Assembly: GCA_964459445.1 (NCBI GenBank)
Contig: CAYWMP010000002.1
Location: forward strand, 1-64,000
Length of the DNA stretch: 64,000 nucleotides
Origin: CAYWMP01 sp964459445
GTDB taxonomy: Bacteria > Desulfobacterota > DSM-4660 > Desulfatiglandales > HGW-15
Direction: 5' to 3'
Made by a program: the position numbers and the translations under genes. This document shows, piece after piece, positions 44,475 through 52,812 of the stretch. How positions within the stretch are numbered: the first letter of the stretch is position 1; every line of letters begins with the position of its first letter. A model generated the notes under the pieces. That model saw only the letters and a program-made list of their open reading frames with translations, searched no databases and was not told the DNA's origin.

Positions 44475-45587
44475 CTAGTAAAGCGCTTCTTCGGTTTCAG
44501 GATGAAAAACCAGAATGGCTTCACGCTGCACCCATGCATTGACTATTTGATCTTTGGCAAATTTAGCGCTGGTTGGCGTAAGAATTGAAAACTCAATGTC
44601 TCCGTTTCTCACGACGGTTATCGCTTTTTCACCGATAAACTCTGAAAAGACGGTAGCCCCTTCAATTTTACACGCTTCATTTTCTATTTTTTCCAAAGAT
44701 ATGTACTGGGGACGGATACCGACGGTAACGTGGGTTAAAGCTTCTTTTTTGATTCTATCGGCTTTATGATTATTAATTTCGAATTGGAGGTTTTGTGTTT
44801 TCTCTGCTTGAAGAACAACACCCGAATTATTGGTGACAACAGCGCATTCAAAAAAGTTAATGTGCGGTTCTCCCACAAATCCGGCTACGAATTTGGTTTC
44901 CGGTCGATCATAAAGCTCGTTTCTGGTGCCGATCTGATGCAATTTGGCAAAATTCATGACTGCAATCCGATCGGCCATGGAAAGAGCATCGATCTGGTCG
45001 TGGGTAACATAAATCATCGTGGCCTCCAAATCATAGTGAAGCCGCTTGATTTCATTTCTCATTTGAAATCGCAAATCAACGTCAGAATGCGAGATCGGCT
45101 CATCGAGCAAAAACACGGCCGGGTTTCTCACCAGGGCCCGGGCTAGTGATACCCGCTGTTGCTGGCCTCCGGAAAGCTGTGGTGGCCTTTTGGAAAGTAT
45201 TTCTTCCAAACCGAAAACTTTAGCAATTTCATTTACCTTCTTCTCTTTATCCTCTTTTTCGAATCCCATCACATCCAGAGGAAACCCGATATTTTTAGAC
45301 ACGGTCATGTGAGGATAAAGGGAATAACTCTCAAAGGCCATGGCCACATTACGTTCCATGGGAGAAAGATCATTTATTATCTTTTCATCCAAGAGGATTT
45401 CACCGCTGGTGATATCTTCGAGTCCGGCGATCATTCTCAAAGTTGATGTTTTGCCGCATCCTGACGGTCCCAGCAAGGCCACAAGTTCACCGTCTCTTAT
45501 TTCTAAATTCAGATCGATGACGGCTTTAACTTCGGCTTTGCGCGAATGATAAACCTTATTGATGTTTTTAAAAGTAACCCGAGCCAT
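44475..45587 (-). CDS. carbohydrate ABC transporter ATPase 1 (UgpC/MalK-like)
   Basis: A 370-residue ATPase. Walker A GPSGCGKTST (about 39-48), signature LSGGQQQRVSLARAL (about 135-149), Walker B VFLLDEPIS and switch His in YVTHDQIDAL are present. The Q-loop, normally FQ, reads AFESYSLYPH with Glu in place of Gln, and the D-loop region is ISHSDVDLR rather than LSNLDAKLR. The C-terminal TOBE/OB region (from about 240) is that of sugar importers. It pairs with ATPase 2, so the importer has a heterodimeric nucleotide-binding unit as in rhizobial GlpS/GlpT. Confidence 0.9.
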   Translation of the reverse strand: MARVTFKNINKVYHSRKAEVKAVIDLNLEIRDGELVALLGPSGCGKTSTLRMIAGLEDITSGEILLDEKIINDLSPMERNVAMAFESYSLYPHMTVSKNIGFPLDVMGFEKEDKEKKVNEIAKVFGLEEILSKRPPQLSGGQQQRVSLARALVRNPAVFLLDEPISHSDVDLRFQMRNEIKRLHYDLEATMIYVTHDQIDALSMADRIAVMNFAKLHQIGTRNELYDRPETKFVAGFVGEPHINFFECAVVTNNSGVVLQAEKTQNLQFEINNHKADRIKKEALTHVTVGIRPQYISLEKIENEACKIEGATVFSEFIGEKAITVVRNGDIEFSILTPTSAKFAKDQIVNAWVQREAILVFHPETEEALY

Positions 45588-45693
45588 TTTTCTTCCTTTT
45601 TGAGCAGATGAGTTGCTCTATCGCTGTTGTGCGCTTCCAATGCCCCGCAGGGGCCACTTCTTTCAAGCACAGCCTTGGAAAAAATCTAGATTA

Positions 45694-46809
45694 TTACTGT
45701 AAAGTAATCGCCAGGTTGTCCCTGGTATCCGAATCAAAGAAGTAAAACGCCCCGGCATCCAGATAAAGTTTGATTTTCTGGTTGTGATCGATCTGGGCGC
45801 CTGGATCGACAAGGCCCACCAGCGACAGATTCCCCAAACTCGTCGTTAAAACCCCCTCGGATCCGAGGGGTTGAAATACATCAACCACGGCTTCAAACTC
45901 AATTTTGTTTCCGTCTGGAAGAATGGAAACATCCTGGGGCCTTACACCGAGGAGCAGCTTTTCTTTTTTGTATTTCTGCAATAGACCTTTTTGTTCCGGA
46001 AGAACCGAAACCTTGAAATTCGGATCTATTTGAGATTCCAGTATGATATTATCATTCTCACTGCGGATGAAACATTCGATGGCGTTAATTGCCGGTTGAC
46101 CGACCTGTCGGGCCACCTCAAAATGTATGGGCCGATAGAAAATATTCTCCGGCGTATCCAACTGCAAGACTTTTCCGTGATGCAGGATCAGAATTCTGTC
46201 CCCCAGACTCAAAGCTTCCGTATAGTCATGGGTCACGTATATGGTTGTCGCCTCTCTCAAGGCCTCGATTCTGTGAAATTCTTCTCTGAGCTCCACCCTG
46301 ATTTTGGCATCGAGGTGGGCGAGGGGTTCATCCAGCAGATACACTTTGGGGTGCCTTACCATAGTCCTGCCAAGGGCTATTCTCTGTTTCTGACCGCCAC
46401 TTGCCTCTGCTGGAAACCTATCTAAAAGTGACTCGATATGAAGCATTGTAGCAATACCGACAACTTTGTCTTTTATCTGATCTTCGGTAAATTCGCCCTT
46501 TTTCGCCCGCAGCGGATATGCCATATTTTCAAACACCGTCAGATGGGGGTACAGGGAATAGTTTTCAAAGGTCATGGAGACGTCGCGTTTGTAGGGTGGG
46601 ACTTTGGTTATGTTTTCTCCATCCATCAGCAGGCGGCCCTCTGTGGGGTTAATCAGACCGCATGTTATTTTTAAAGTGGTGGTTTTCCCGGCACCGGACG
46701 GCCCGAGAATAACTAAAAATTCCCCATCCCGGGTGACGAAGTTAATATTATTTACTGCAGTGACATCACCGTATATCTTGGTCACATTTTCAAACTCTAA
46801 AACTGCCAT
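45694..46809 (-). CDS. carbohydrate ABC transporter ATPase 2 (UgpC/MalK-like)
   Basis: A 371-residue ATPase. Walker A GPSGAGKTTT, signature ASGGQKQRIALGRTM (A for the usual L), Walker B VYLLDEPLAHLD with a standard D-loop, and switch His YVTHDYTEAL are present. The Q-loop reads TFENYSLYPH, again with Glu for Gln. TOBE-type C-terminal domain as in sugar importers. It follows the permease genes (12 bp) and precedes ATPase 1. Compared with ATPase 1 it has the more canonical D-loop. Confidence 0.9.
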   Translation of the reverse strand: MAVLEFENVTKIYGDVTAVNNINFVTRDGEFLVILGPSGAGKTTTLKITCGLINPTEGRLLMDGENITKVPPYKRDVSMTFENYSLYPHLTVFENMAYPLRAKKGEFTEDQIKDKVVGIATMLHIESLLDRFPAEASGGQKQRIALGRTMVRHPKVYLLDEPLAHLDAKIRVELREEFHRIEALREATTIYVTHDYTEALSLGDRILILHHGKVLQLDTPENIFYRPIHFEVARQVGQPAINAIECFIRSENDNIILESQIDPNFKVSVLPEQKGLLQKYKKEKLLLGVRPQDVSILPDGNKIEFEAVVDVFQPLGSEGVLTTSLGNLSLVGLVDPGAQIDHNQKIKLYLDAGAFYFFDSDTRDNLAITLQ

Positions 46810-46821
46810 GAATTCTCCTTA

Positions 46822-47667
46822 TTATCCTTTCACAACGCCTAGGGACAAACCTCGAATCATATAGCGCCGTAACCATATAAACAATATTATCGGGGGGATG
46901 ATGATCAACAGCGTAAAGGCCGCGACCTGGTTCCACAAATCCATACTGCCATGGGCAAACGTTGGAATGATCAGGGGATAGGTAACGACCTGGCTGCCGA
47001 CAAGAACATTGGCGAAGAGAAATTCATTCCAGGCAAATATCCAGCAGAGTATAACGACAGAAACCAGCCCGGGTTTTACCAGTGGCAGCGTCACTTTAAA
47101 AAAGGTTCTGAAGGGGCTGTACCCATCGACATAGGATGCTTCTTCGAGTTCTACCGGAACATCTCCGAAAAACATCATCATCAGCCACACCGAAAGGGGG
47201 AGATTAAATACAAGATAGGTGATAATCAGGGAAAAATAGGTGTCCAATAATCCGAAGAAATTGAAAATAAAGAATATAGGCAAAATAATTGACACCGGAG
47301 GAAACATCCGCACGGAAAGAATCCAGAAAGACAGGTTTTCGCCGCCTGCCTTTTTGGGCCAGCGAGCAAAGGCATAGCCGGCCAAGGAGCCGAAAAAGAC
47401 CGAAAGGATCGTCGTAGAAACGGATACGATAACGCTGTTAACTACGGATTTGGTGGCCATTCGATTATGATAGATGGCTGTATAGGCAATGGTGGAGAAT
47501 TTCTTGGGGAAAAACGTTGGAGGAATGGAGTTGACTTCCGCCATTTCTTTGAAAGAAGTATTTAAGGCCCAGTATATAGGAAAGACCATAAAGACAAAAA
47601 ATATACCCAAAAAAACGAGCCCCAGGATTTTGGCGAGTTTTAAGTGTCTGACGAATTGTCGGTTCAA
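46822..47667 (-). CDS. carbohydrate ABC permease, MalG-type
   Basis: A 281-residue inner-membrane protein with six predicted helices (near 16-36, 80-100, 112-140, 145-165, 190-215, 245-265). The family EAA loop reads EEASYVDGYSPFRTFFKVTLPLVKPG. The start is a TTG (47667) with GGAGG 6 bases upstream. It forms the membrane pore with the MalF-type partner, 12 bp upstream. Similar in layout to GlpQ of the rhizobial glycerol importer. Confidence 0.92.
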   Translation of the reverse strand: MNRQFVRHLKLAKILGLVFLGIFFVFMVFPIYWALNTSFKEMAEVNSIPPTFFPKKFSTIAYTAIYHNRMATKSVVNSVIVSVSTTILSVFFGSLAGYAFARWPKKAGGENLSFWILSVRMFPPVSIILPIFFIFNFFGLLDTYFSLIITYLVFNLPLSVWLMMMFFGDVPVELEEASYVDGYSPFRTFFKVTLPLVKPGLVSVVILCWIFAWNEFLFANVLVGSQVVTYPLIIPTFAHGSMDLWNQVAAFTLLIIIPPIILFIWLRRYMIRGLSLGVVKG

Positions 47668-47679
47668 GTTTTTCCTCCC

Positions 47680-48603
47680 TTAATGGATTTTTTGGGCATA
47701 CATCACCTTTTTCATGAACTTGATAAAAAAAGTGATAATCACAACGGACCCCAATGCGATGACCCATACCATAGCGGTGGCCTGGCCGATATTGAACTGT
47801 TGCACGCCGACCAGATACCCCAGGTAGGAGGGCAGCTCCGAAGCGCCCCCCGGTCCGCCGGAGGTCATCACCGTCACCTTGTCAATAAACTTGTAGGCAT
47901 CAATAAATCTCAAAATAAACGCAATCGCGATCAGCTCCCGCAGCATGGGCAGGGTAATGCGCGTCAGTGTCATCCAAGGGGTGGCCCCGTCCACCCGGGC
48001 GGCTTCATAAACGCTTTCAGGAAGCGATATCCTGCCGGAATAGATGATCATCAGAGGCAGCGACGTCCATTCCCAAACATCGGCTATCACAATGGAGGTC
48101 AGGGCCAGCTTGGACCCCAGCCAGTTAATGGGATGCATTCCGAAAAGATCGTGCAAGATAGTGTTGACCACCCCGCCCATGGGATTCAAGATAAACCGCC
48201 ACAAAACACCGACCACCGAGGGGGGCATCATCATCGGGAGAATAAAAATCACCAATAATATGAGCTGCAACCTTTTGTTTTTTATATACTCATACAACAA
48301 AAGCGCTATGACGATGGCCAGGACCATTTCCAGCAGCACCCCAAATGACATATAGAACGCGAGATGCTTGATGGATTCCCAAAATCTCTCCGATGTAAAC
48401 AACCACTTATAGTTGCCCCATCCAAACCATTTGGCTGCACCCACGATGGGGTTGTACTGATGGAAGCTGTAATAAAGGGACCAGAACATGGGGTAAATAA
48501 CGACTGCCACAAGTGTAAAGAAAGCAGGCAGCACCAGTAAGAAAGGGGTTTTGTTGCTTACGATGACGAGATCTTCTTTCGGTGGTTTTACTTTTTTTGC
48601 CAT
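47680..48603 (-). CDS. carbohydrate ABC permease, MalF-type
   Basis: A 307-residue inner-membrane permease with six helices (about 21-45, 78-105, 112-140, 160-180, 215-235, 270-295). EAA loop: YEAARVDGATPWMTLTRITLPMLR. The start at ATG 48603 was preferred over a TTG at 48615. It follows the binding-protein gene after a 374-bp gap that holds several hairpins. The lack of the large periplasmic insertion seen in E. coli MalF is normal for UgpA/GlpP-like permeases. Confidence 0.92.
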   Translation of the reverse strand: MAKKVKPPKEDLVIVSNKTPFLLVLPAFFTLVAVVIYPMFWSLYYSFHQYNPIVGAAKWFGWGNYKWLFTSERFWESIKHLAFYMSFGVLLEMVLAIVIALLLYEYIKNKRLQLILLVIFILPMMMPPSVVGVLWRFILNPMGGVVNTILHDLFGMHPINWLGSKLALTSIVIADVWEWTSLPLMIIYSGRISLPESVYEAARVDGATPWMTLTRITLPMLRELIAIAFILRFIDAYKFIDKVTVMTSGGPGGASELPSYLGYLVGVQQFNIGQATAMVWVIALGSVVIITFFIKFMKKVMYAQKIH

Positions 48604-48615
48604 AACAACCGCCAA

Positions 48616-48977
48616 TCGGATTATGAAAAAACTTTTTTCGTCTGCCCTGTTAAACCTTCGGTTGTTTAACCGGGGTTATTTCGTGCTTTCGTGATTAATT
48701 TATCCTTTTTGGTTCTCCGCTATAGGCGGAACCGGGTTAGAGTTATTAATCCGCAGTATTGTGGATCGGATAAAATGGGGCTGTGGAAGCTTGAACGTCC
48801 CGCCTTTGTTCAAGGTAATTTGGCACCCCTTTTGAGGCAAAACCTTCAGGGGGTAATTTTCTAATGGCTAATTGTCTAGAAGGAATAGAATCCGTTCTTA
48901 TATTTCACCCATTCTTAGAATGGTAAATGGTGGAATAGGCAGGGCCCTGAAAAAAACAAGGCCCTGCCGCACGGATC
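48616..48977. other. intergenic region with several hairpins between binding protein and permease
   Basis: Beyond the strong stem at 48938-48968 (separate entry), I see hairpins GTTAAAC/GTTTAAC around a TTCG loop (about 48648-48670) and GGTTCTCCGC/GCGGAACC (about 48711-48733). No gene is seen. Such spacers between the binding protein and permease genes typically stabilise the upstream message and reduce downstream expression. Confidence 0.55.
48938..48968 (-). terminator. intra-operon attenuator/terminator after the binding-protein gene
   Basis: GGCAGGGCC / GGCCCTGCC is a perfect 9-bp GC-rich stem, loop of 13 bases rich in A (T on the minus strand), 10 bases past the binding protein stop. 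No long T-run follows on the minus strand, so it is more likely an RNA stabiliser or attenuator that keeps the binding protein in excess. Confidence 0.6.
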
Positions 48978-50528
48978 TTACCAGTATCCCATTTTCTTGG
49001 CGGTCTTGACAAAAACCGCATACTGGCGTTTCTGGCTGTCAATGCCGTATTTTTGGACGATCTTTATCCATTCTTCTGCCGTTTTCTCAAGCGCCTGTTT
49101 TGATGTAAGCTCCTTGGTAACGGCCCTGGCCACATTCCTCCCAAGTGCTTCAGCATACTCCACGGCACCAGTCCAATTGAACTGCGGATAGCCGACCTTT
49201 ACATTGTCGAGCCCGGCTTGAAGGTGGCCCTTTGCCGTATCCAGACTCTTGAATATCCCTGCGTTTGTCTGCCATTGATCGGAGATGCCTCGCAGCGGAT
49301 TGGGTTTTAGATACTCTTCCGGAGTTTCGTAATGGACTTTCATGTAGGGATCGGAGCCGCTGTATTCATCGGCGACATAATGTACACTGTAGTCCTGATG
49401 GCTTAGCCTGTAGATGAAGTAAAAGGCGGCCTCTTTCCTCTCCTTCGGAATCTTTTTTGGAATGGAACAAATGCGGTCATAAAGCAACAGGGATCGGTGA
49501 ACCACCTCATTGCCTTTTCTCCAACCGGGCACGATGGTGGCGGCCTGATCGTCGGCCATTTCCGGTACCTGCTGGGCGGTAAATTCCGCTAAATCGATCC
49601 ACCATAGGGCCATGAGGGTACTGCCGTTCTGCCAGGTCTTAATGGTCTCATCGATGCCCATGCTCTCACCACCAGGCGGTGACCACCGGATGACCCGTTT
49701 CCACATTTCGAGGGCCTCGACGGCTTCGTCACTGGCGATCAGGGGATTCATGCCTTCATCAAAGTACTTGGCGCCGTTGGCGACAGCCAGGTCAAAAAAG
49801 AAACCCCAGGCAAAGGCCGGCGGATTGACGACCATCTGGGATCCGTAGATGCCGTCAGGTGTCGCTTCAGTCAGGAACTGGGCGACTTTAAGATAATCTT
49901 CCCATGTCTCAGGCGGTTTCAGCTCCATCTTGAATTGTTTTTCGAACTTCTTCTTCATATCCTTGTCGTTAAAGTATGAAGGCCTGTAGTGCAACAGGTG
50001 AATATCGCCATCCACCATGAGTCCGTAAGTTTTATCGCCCCAAAAGTTATAGAAGTTCTTGTAGGCGGGCATGACCTGGTCCCAGTACTCCTCGGTTCCC
50101 TGGTATTTTGCAAGATATCCGTCCAGGGGCTCAAGGGCTTCCATGTTGACAAAGTCTCCCAAATACATGGGTGAATACACCATAAAGTCCCACCTGGGCT
50201 TGGCGGTTAACAACTGGGGTACGATCTTGGCATGACCTTCACCGATCTTAAACATCTCACGGTTGCCGACACCGACACCGCATTCCTTGGTAATATGGGG
50301 TGCGACGAATTCGATGGTGTTGATCCAGTTGGAATCCTGAACGTAGTTAAGGTTGATTCCCTCAAACTTTTTGTTGTTAAGAGGGACTGGAAGTTTACCG
50401 GAACTGGCCAACGTTTTGGAAGGTGATCCAAGCATTGAGCCGGCCAAAGCTGCTCCACCGGCAAGCTTTCCGGATGTCTTGATGAACTCTCTGCGACCCA
50501 TCTTCTTTGATAATAACCTGTCACTCAT
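48978..50528 (-). CDS. Tat-exported ABC solute-binding protein (polyol/sugar type)
   Basis: A 516-residue periplasmic binding protein. The N-terminus MSDRLLSKKMGRREFIKTSG carries a twin-arginine motif (R-R-E-F-I-K), followed by a hydrophobic stretch (LAGGAALAGSML) and likely cleavage near ALASSG, so it is folded before export. The mature part is long, like GlpV-type glycerol binding proteins (LTEATPDGIYGSQM, PPAFAWGFFFDLAVANG, MALWWIDLAEF). The start at 50528 has AAGGAGG 6 bases upstream; the frame upstream to 50588 was rejected. The Tat signal suggests that a cofactor or tight ligand is bound before export. Confidence 0.9.
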   Translation of the reverse strand: MSDRLLSKKMGRREFIKTSGKLAGGAALAGSMLGSPSKTLASSGKLPVPLNNKKFEGINLNYVQDSNWINTIEFVAPHITKECGVGVGNREMFKIGEGHAKIVPQLLTAKPRWDFMVYSPMYLGDFVNMEALEPLDGYLAKYQGTEEYWDQVMPAYKNFYNFWGDKTYGLMVDGDIHLLHYRPSYFNDKDMKKKFEKQFKMELKPPETWEDYLKVAQFLTEATPDGIYGSQMVVNPPAFAWGFFFDLAVANGAKYFDEGMNPLIASDEAVEALEMWKRVIRWSPPGGESMGIDETIKTWQNGSTLMALWWIDLAEFTAQQVPEMADDQAATIVPGWRKGNEVVHRSLLLYDRICSIPKKIPKERKEAAFYFIYRLSHQDYSVHYVADEYSGSDPYMKVHYETPEEYLKPNPLRGISDQWQTNAGIFKSLDTAKGHLQAGLDNVKVGYPQFNWTGAVEYAEALGRNVARAVTKELTSKQALEKTAEEWIKIVQKYGIDSQKRQYAVFVKTAKKMGYW

Positions 50529-50671
50529 TGTTAACCTCCTTTCTTTGTCATTCTTTTGTTGAATTTCATCGTTCCCCATTAAGGCCAATTTATAGTATAT
50601 ACTAATATCTTAAAAAGTAAATTGGAAATTAGAAAATAACCAAATTTTTATCAAGAATAAACCAGACTTAG

Positions 50672-51643
50672 CTATACTACTTTGACGACGCCTTCAATGA
50701 TTTCTTCAACGGTCGGGATGCAGGCGCTTTCCAGCTCTACATTAAAGGGAATGGATGTATCTTTGCCGCATATCCGCATCACCGGACCGTCCAGATCGTC
50801 ATAGGCCTCCTCCATGATCATCGCGGCAATATCTCCCCCGATGCCGCCCCGCTTACAGGCCTCGTGCACGATAATCACCCGGCCCGTCTTTCTGGCAGAG
50901 GCCAGCACCGTCTCGCTGTCTAGGGGTTTGATGGTTCTCAGATCAACAACCTCGACGCTGATGCCCTCTTTTTCAAGCAACTCGGCGGCCTCCAGGCACT
51001 TCAAGGTCATATGGGAATAGGTTACAAGGGTGACGTCATCACCGCTTTTTTTTATGTCTGCTTCTCCGAGGGGGATGACATATTGCGCTTCGGGCACATC
51101 TCCTTCGGTCATGTACAGCAACTTATGCTCGATGAATATCACCGGCTGATCATCGCGGATGGAAGCCACCAATAATCCGTAAGCATCAGCGGGCGTCGAC
51201 GGCATGACAACCTTTAAGCCCGGGATATGATAGAACAGCGCTTCCAGGCTTTGTGAATGTTGCGCTGCAAGGCCGTTTCCGACCCCGCCCTGGGTCCTTA
51301 AGACCATAGGTACGTGCCCCTGGCCTCCGGACATGAATTCGTATTTGGCCGCTTGATTAACAAGCTGGTCCATGGTGAGAAGTATAAAGTCGACAAATAA
51401 AATTTCCACTACAGGGCGTGTGCCTACAAGGGCGGCGCCAACCGCCGCTCCGGTAAATGAGGCTTCGGCGATCGGGGTGTCAATCACCCGCTCGGCACCG
51501 AATTCCTTGAGCAGTCCTTCTGTTACTTTATAGGATCCGCCGCGTTGGGCGACATTTTCTCCCATGACAAACACCAGGTTGTCGCGTCTCATTTCCTCGA
51601 AAAGGGCCCGGTTTAAGGCCTCACGGTACATTATTTCGGTCAT
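50672..51643 (-). CDS. TPP-dependent dehydrogenase E1 beta (AcoB-like)
   Basis: A 323-residue beta subunit of a thiamine-diphosphate E1 enzyme. Signature parts: MGENVAQRGGSYKVTEGL, DTPIAEASFTGAAVGAAL, FVDFILLTMDQLVNQAAK, and the C-terminal VVDLRTIKPLD and VIIVHEACKRGGIGGDIAA. ATG 51643 was chosen over a long upstream frame since CAGGAG is 7 bases before. It is 22 bp from the alpha gene. Acetoin and branched-chain or pyruvate type E1s cannot be told apart by eye; no E2 or E3 gene follows. Confidence 0.9.
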   Translation of the reverse strand: MTEIMYREALNRALFEEMRRDNLVFVMGENVAQRGGSYKVTEGLLKEFGAERVIDTPIAEASFTGAAVGAALVGTRPVVEILFVDFILLTMDQLVNQAAKYEFMSGGQGHVPMVLRTQGGVGNGLAAQHSQSLEALFYHIPGLKVVMPSTPADAYGLLVASIRDDQPVIFIEHKLLYMTEGDVPEAQYVIPLGEADIKKSGDDVTLVTYSHMTLKCLEAAELLEKEGISVEVVDLRTIKPLDSETVLASARKTGRVIIVHEACKRGGIGGDIAAMIMEEAYDDLDGPVMRICGKDTSIPFNVELESACIPTVEEIIEGVVKVV

Positions 51644-51665
51644 ATACAACTCCTGTTCGGTTTCA

Positions 51666-52664
51666 TCAGAAGTCAGGTATGCTTGCCAAAAATTCATCCA
51701 CGGATGGTTGGGGGCTGTTCTGGGCAAATTCGACGGCTTCGTTCAATTTACGATCTACCTGTTCCTCGATTTTTTTTGCTTTTTGCTTGTCTTTTATTTT
51801 GCCCCGTAAAATATGAATTGGATCCCTGGCTTTCCATTTCGCCAAAATTTCTTGATCCATATAGAGGCCCTGATCGTTTACGTGATGACCCGCGTGCCGA
51901 TAGGTCTCGGCCTCAATCAGTGTCGGTCCCTGTCCATCGAGGGCCCTTGCGGAGGCTTTTAGGGTTGCCTGATAAACGGCGACCGCGTCGTTACCGTCGA
52001 CGACCATTCCAGGCATACCGTAGGCTTCCCCTTTGCACGCCATGTCGCACTCGCCGAAAGAGCATTCGAAGGGCGTTGATGAGGCATAGTGATTGTTTTC
52101 CAGCATAAAGATGACCGGCAGTTTATAGAGCGCCGCCAGATTCATCGACTCAGCGAAAACGCCGTTATTGGCGGCGCCATCGCTGAAAAAACATACCACG
52201 ACCTGTTTGCTCTTTTTGACCTTGATTCCCATTGCCGCTCCGACCGCAATGGGGATCCCCCCGCCGACAATCCCGTTAGCTCCCAGATTATTATCCGCTT
52301 TGCTTGAGATGTGCATGGATCCCCCCAGACCTCTGCAGTATCCGGTTTCTCTACCCATAATCTCAGCCACCATCCGTTTTAAATCTCCCCCTTTGGATAT
52401 ACAGTGCCCGTGTCCGCGATGAGTGCTGACGATATATCCTTCGGCGCCGATGGCCGCACATGCCCCAGCTGCAATGGCTTCCTCACCCAGATAGGGGTGC
52501 AGGAATCCCCGAATATGGCCCGCGCGATATAGCTTCGTGCACGTATATTCAAACTGGCGCGTGGCGTAGGCATTGCGATACATTTGCAAAAGTATCTTTT
52601 CGTCGATAAGCGGCGCAGATGGCCTGGATTTGGCGGTCTTTTTGGCGTGCGATTTTTTCCCCAT
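51666..52664 (-). CDS. TPP-dependent dehydrogenase E1 alpha (AcoA-like)
   Basis: A 332-residue alpha subunit. The TPP-binding motif is SDGAANNGVFAESMNLAALYKLPVIFMLENN (GDG variant SDG, about 150-180). FLHPYLGEEAIAAGACAAIG and STHRGHGHCISKGGD match the acetoin dehydrogenase alpha pattern, where a C-x-G-H run is typical. A short Lys/Ala/Ser-rich N-terminal extension (MGKKSHAKKTAKSRPSA) is unusual. Start at 52664 with AGAAGGA upstream. It lies between the FGGY kinase and the beta subunit in the same array. Confidence 0.9.
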   Translation of the reverse strand: MGKKSHAKKTAKSRPSAPLIDEKILLQMYRNAYATRQFEYTCTKLYRAGHIRGFLHPYLGEEAIAAGACAAIGAEGYIVSTHRGHGHCISKGGDLKRMVAEIMGRETGYCRGLGGSMHISSKADNNLGANGIVGGGIPIAVGAAMGIKVKKSKQVVVCFFSDGAANNGVFAESMNLAALYKLPVIFMLENNHYASSTPFECSFGECDMACKGEAYGMPGMVVDGNDAVAVYQATLKASARALDGQGPTLIEAETYRHAGHHVNDQGLYMDQEILAKWKARDPIHILRGKIKDKQKAKKIEEQVDRKLNEAVEFAQNSPQPSVDEFLASIPDF

Positions 52665-52812
52665 TTTTCCTTCTCTTCGGTAATGAAATAAGGATAGTAT
52701 GCTTTTCAGACTATAAACCAATAACCCCTAAGTTGGCTTTAACTCGATCTGGGTTTAACTATCGACAATAACGGATAACAAACAATAAACATGGCGTGTT
52801 TTGCGTGGAACA

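Noticed and set aside
48603..48615. TTG start for the MalF-type permease
   Set aside because: ATG at 48603 is a more usual start and neither has a strong ribosome-binding site.
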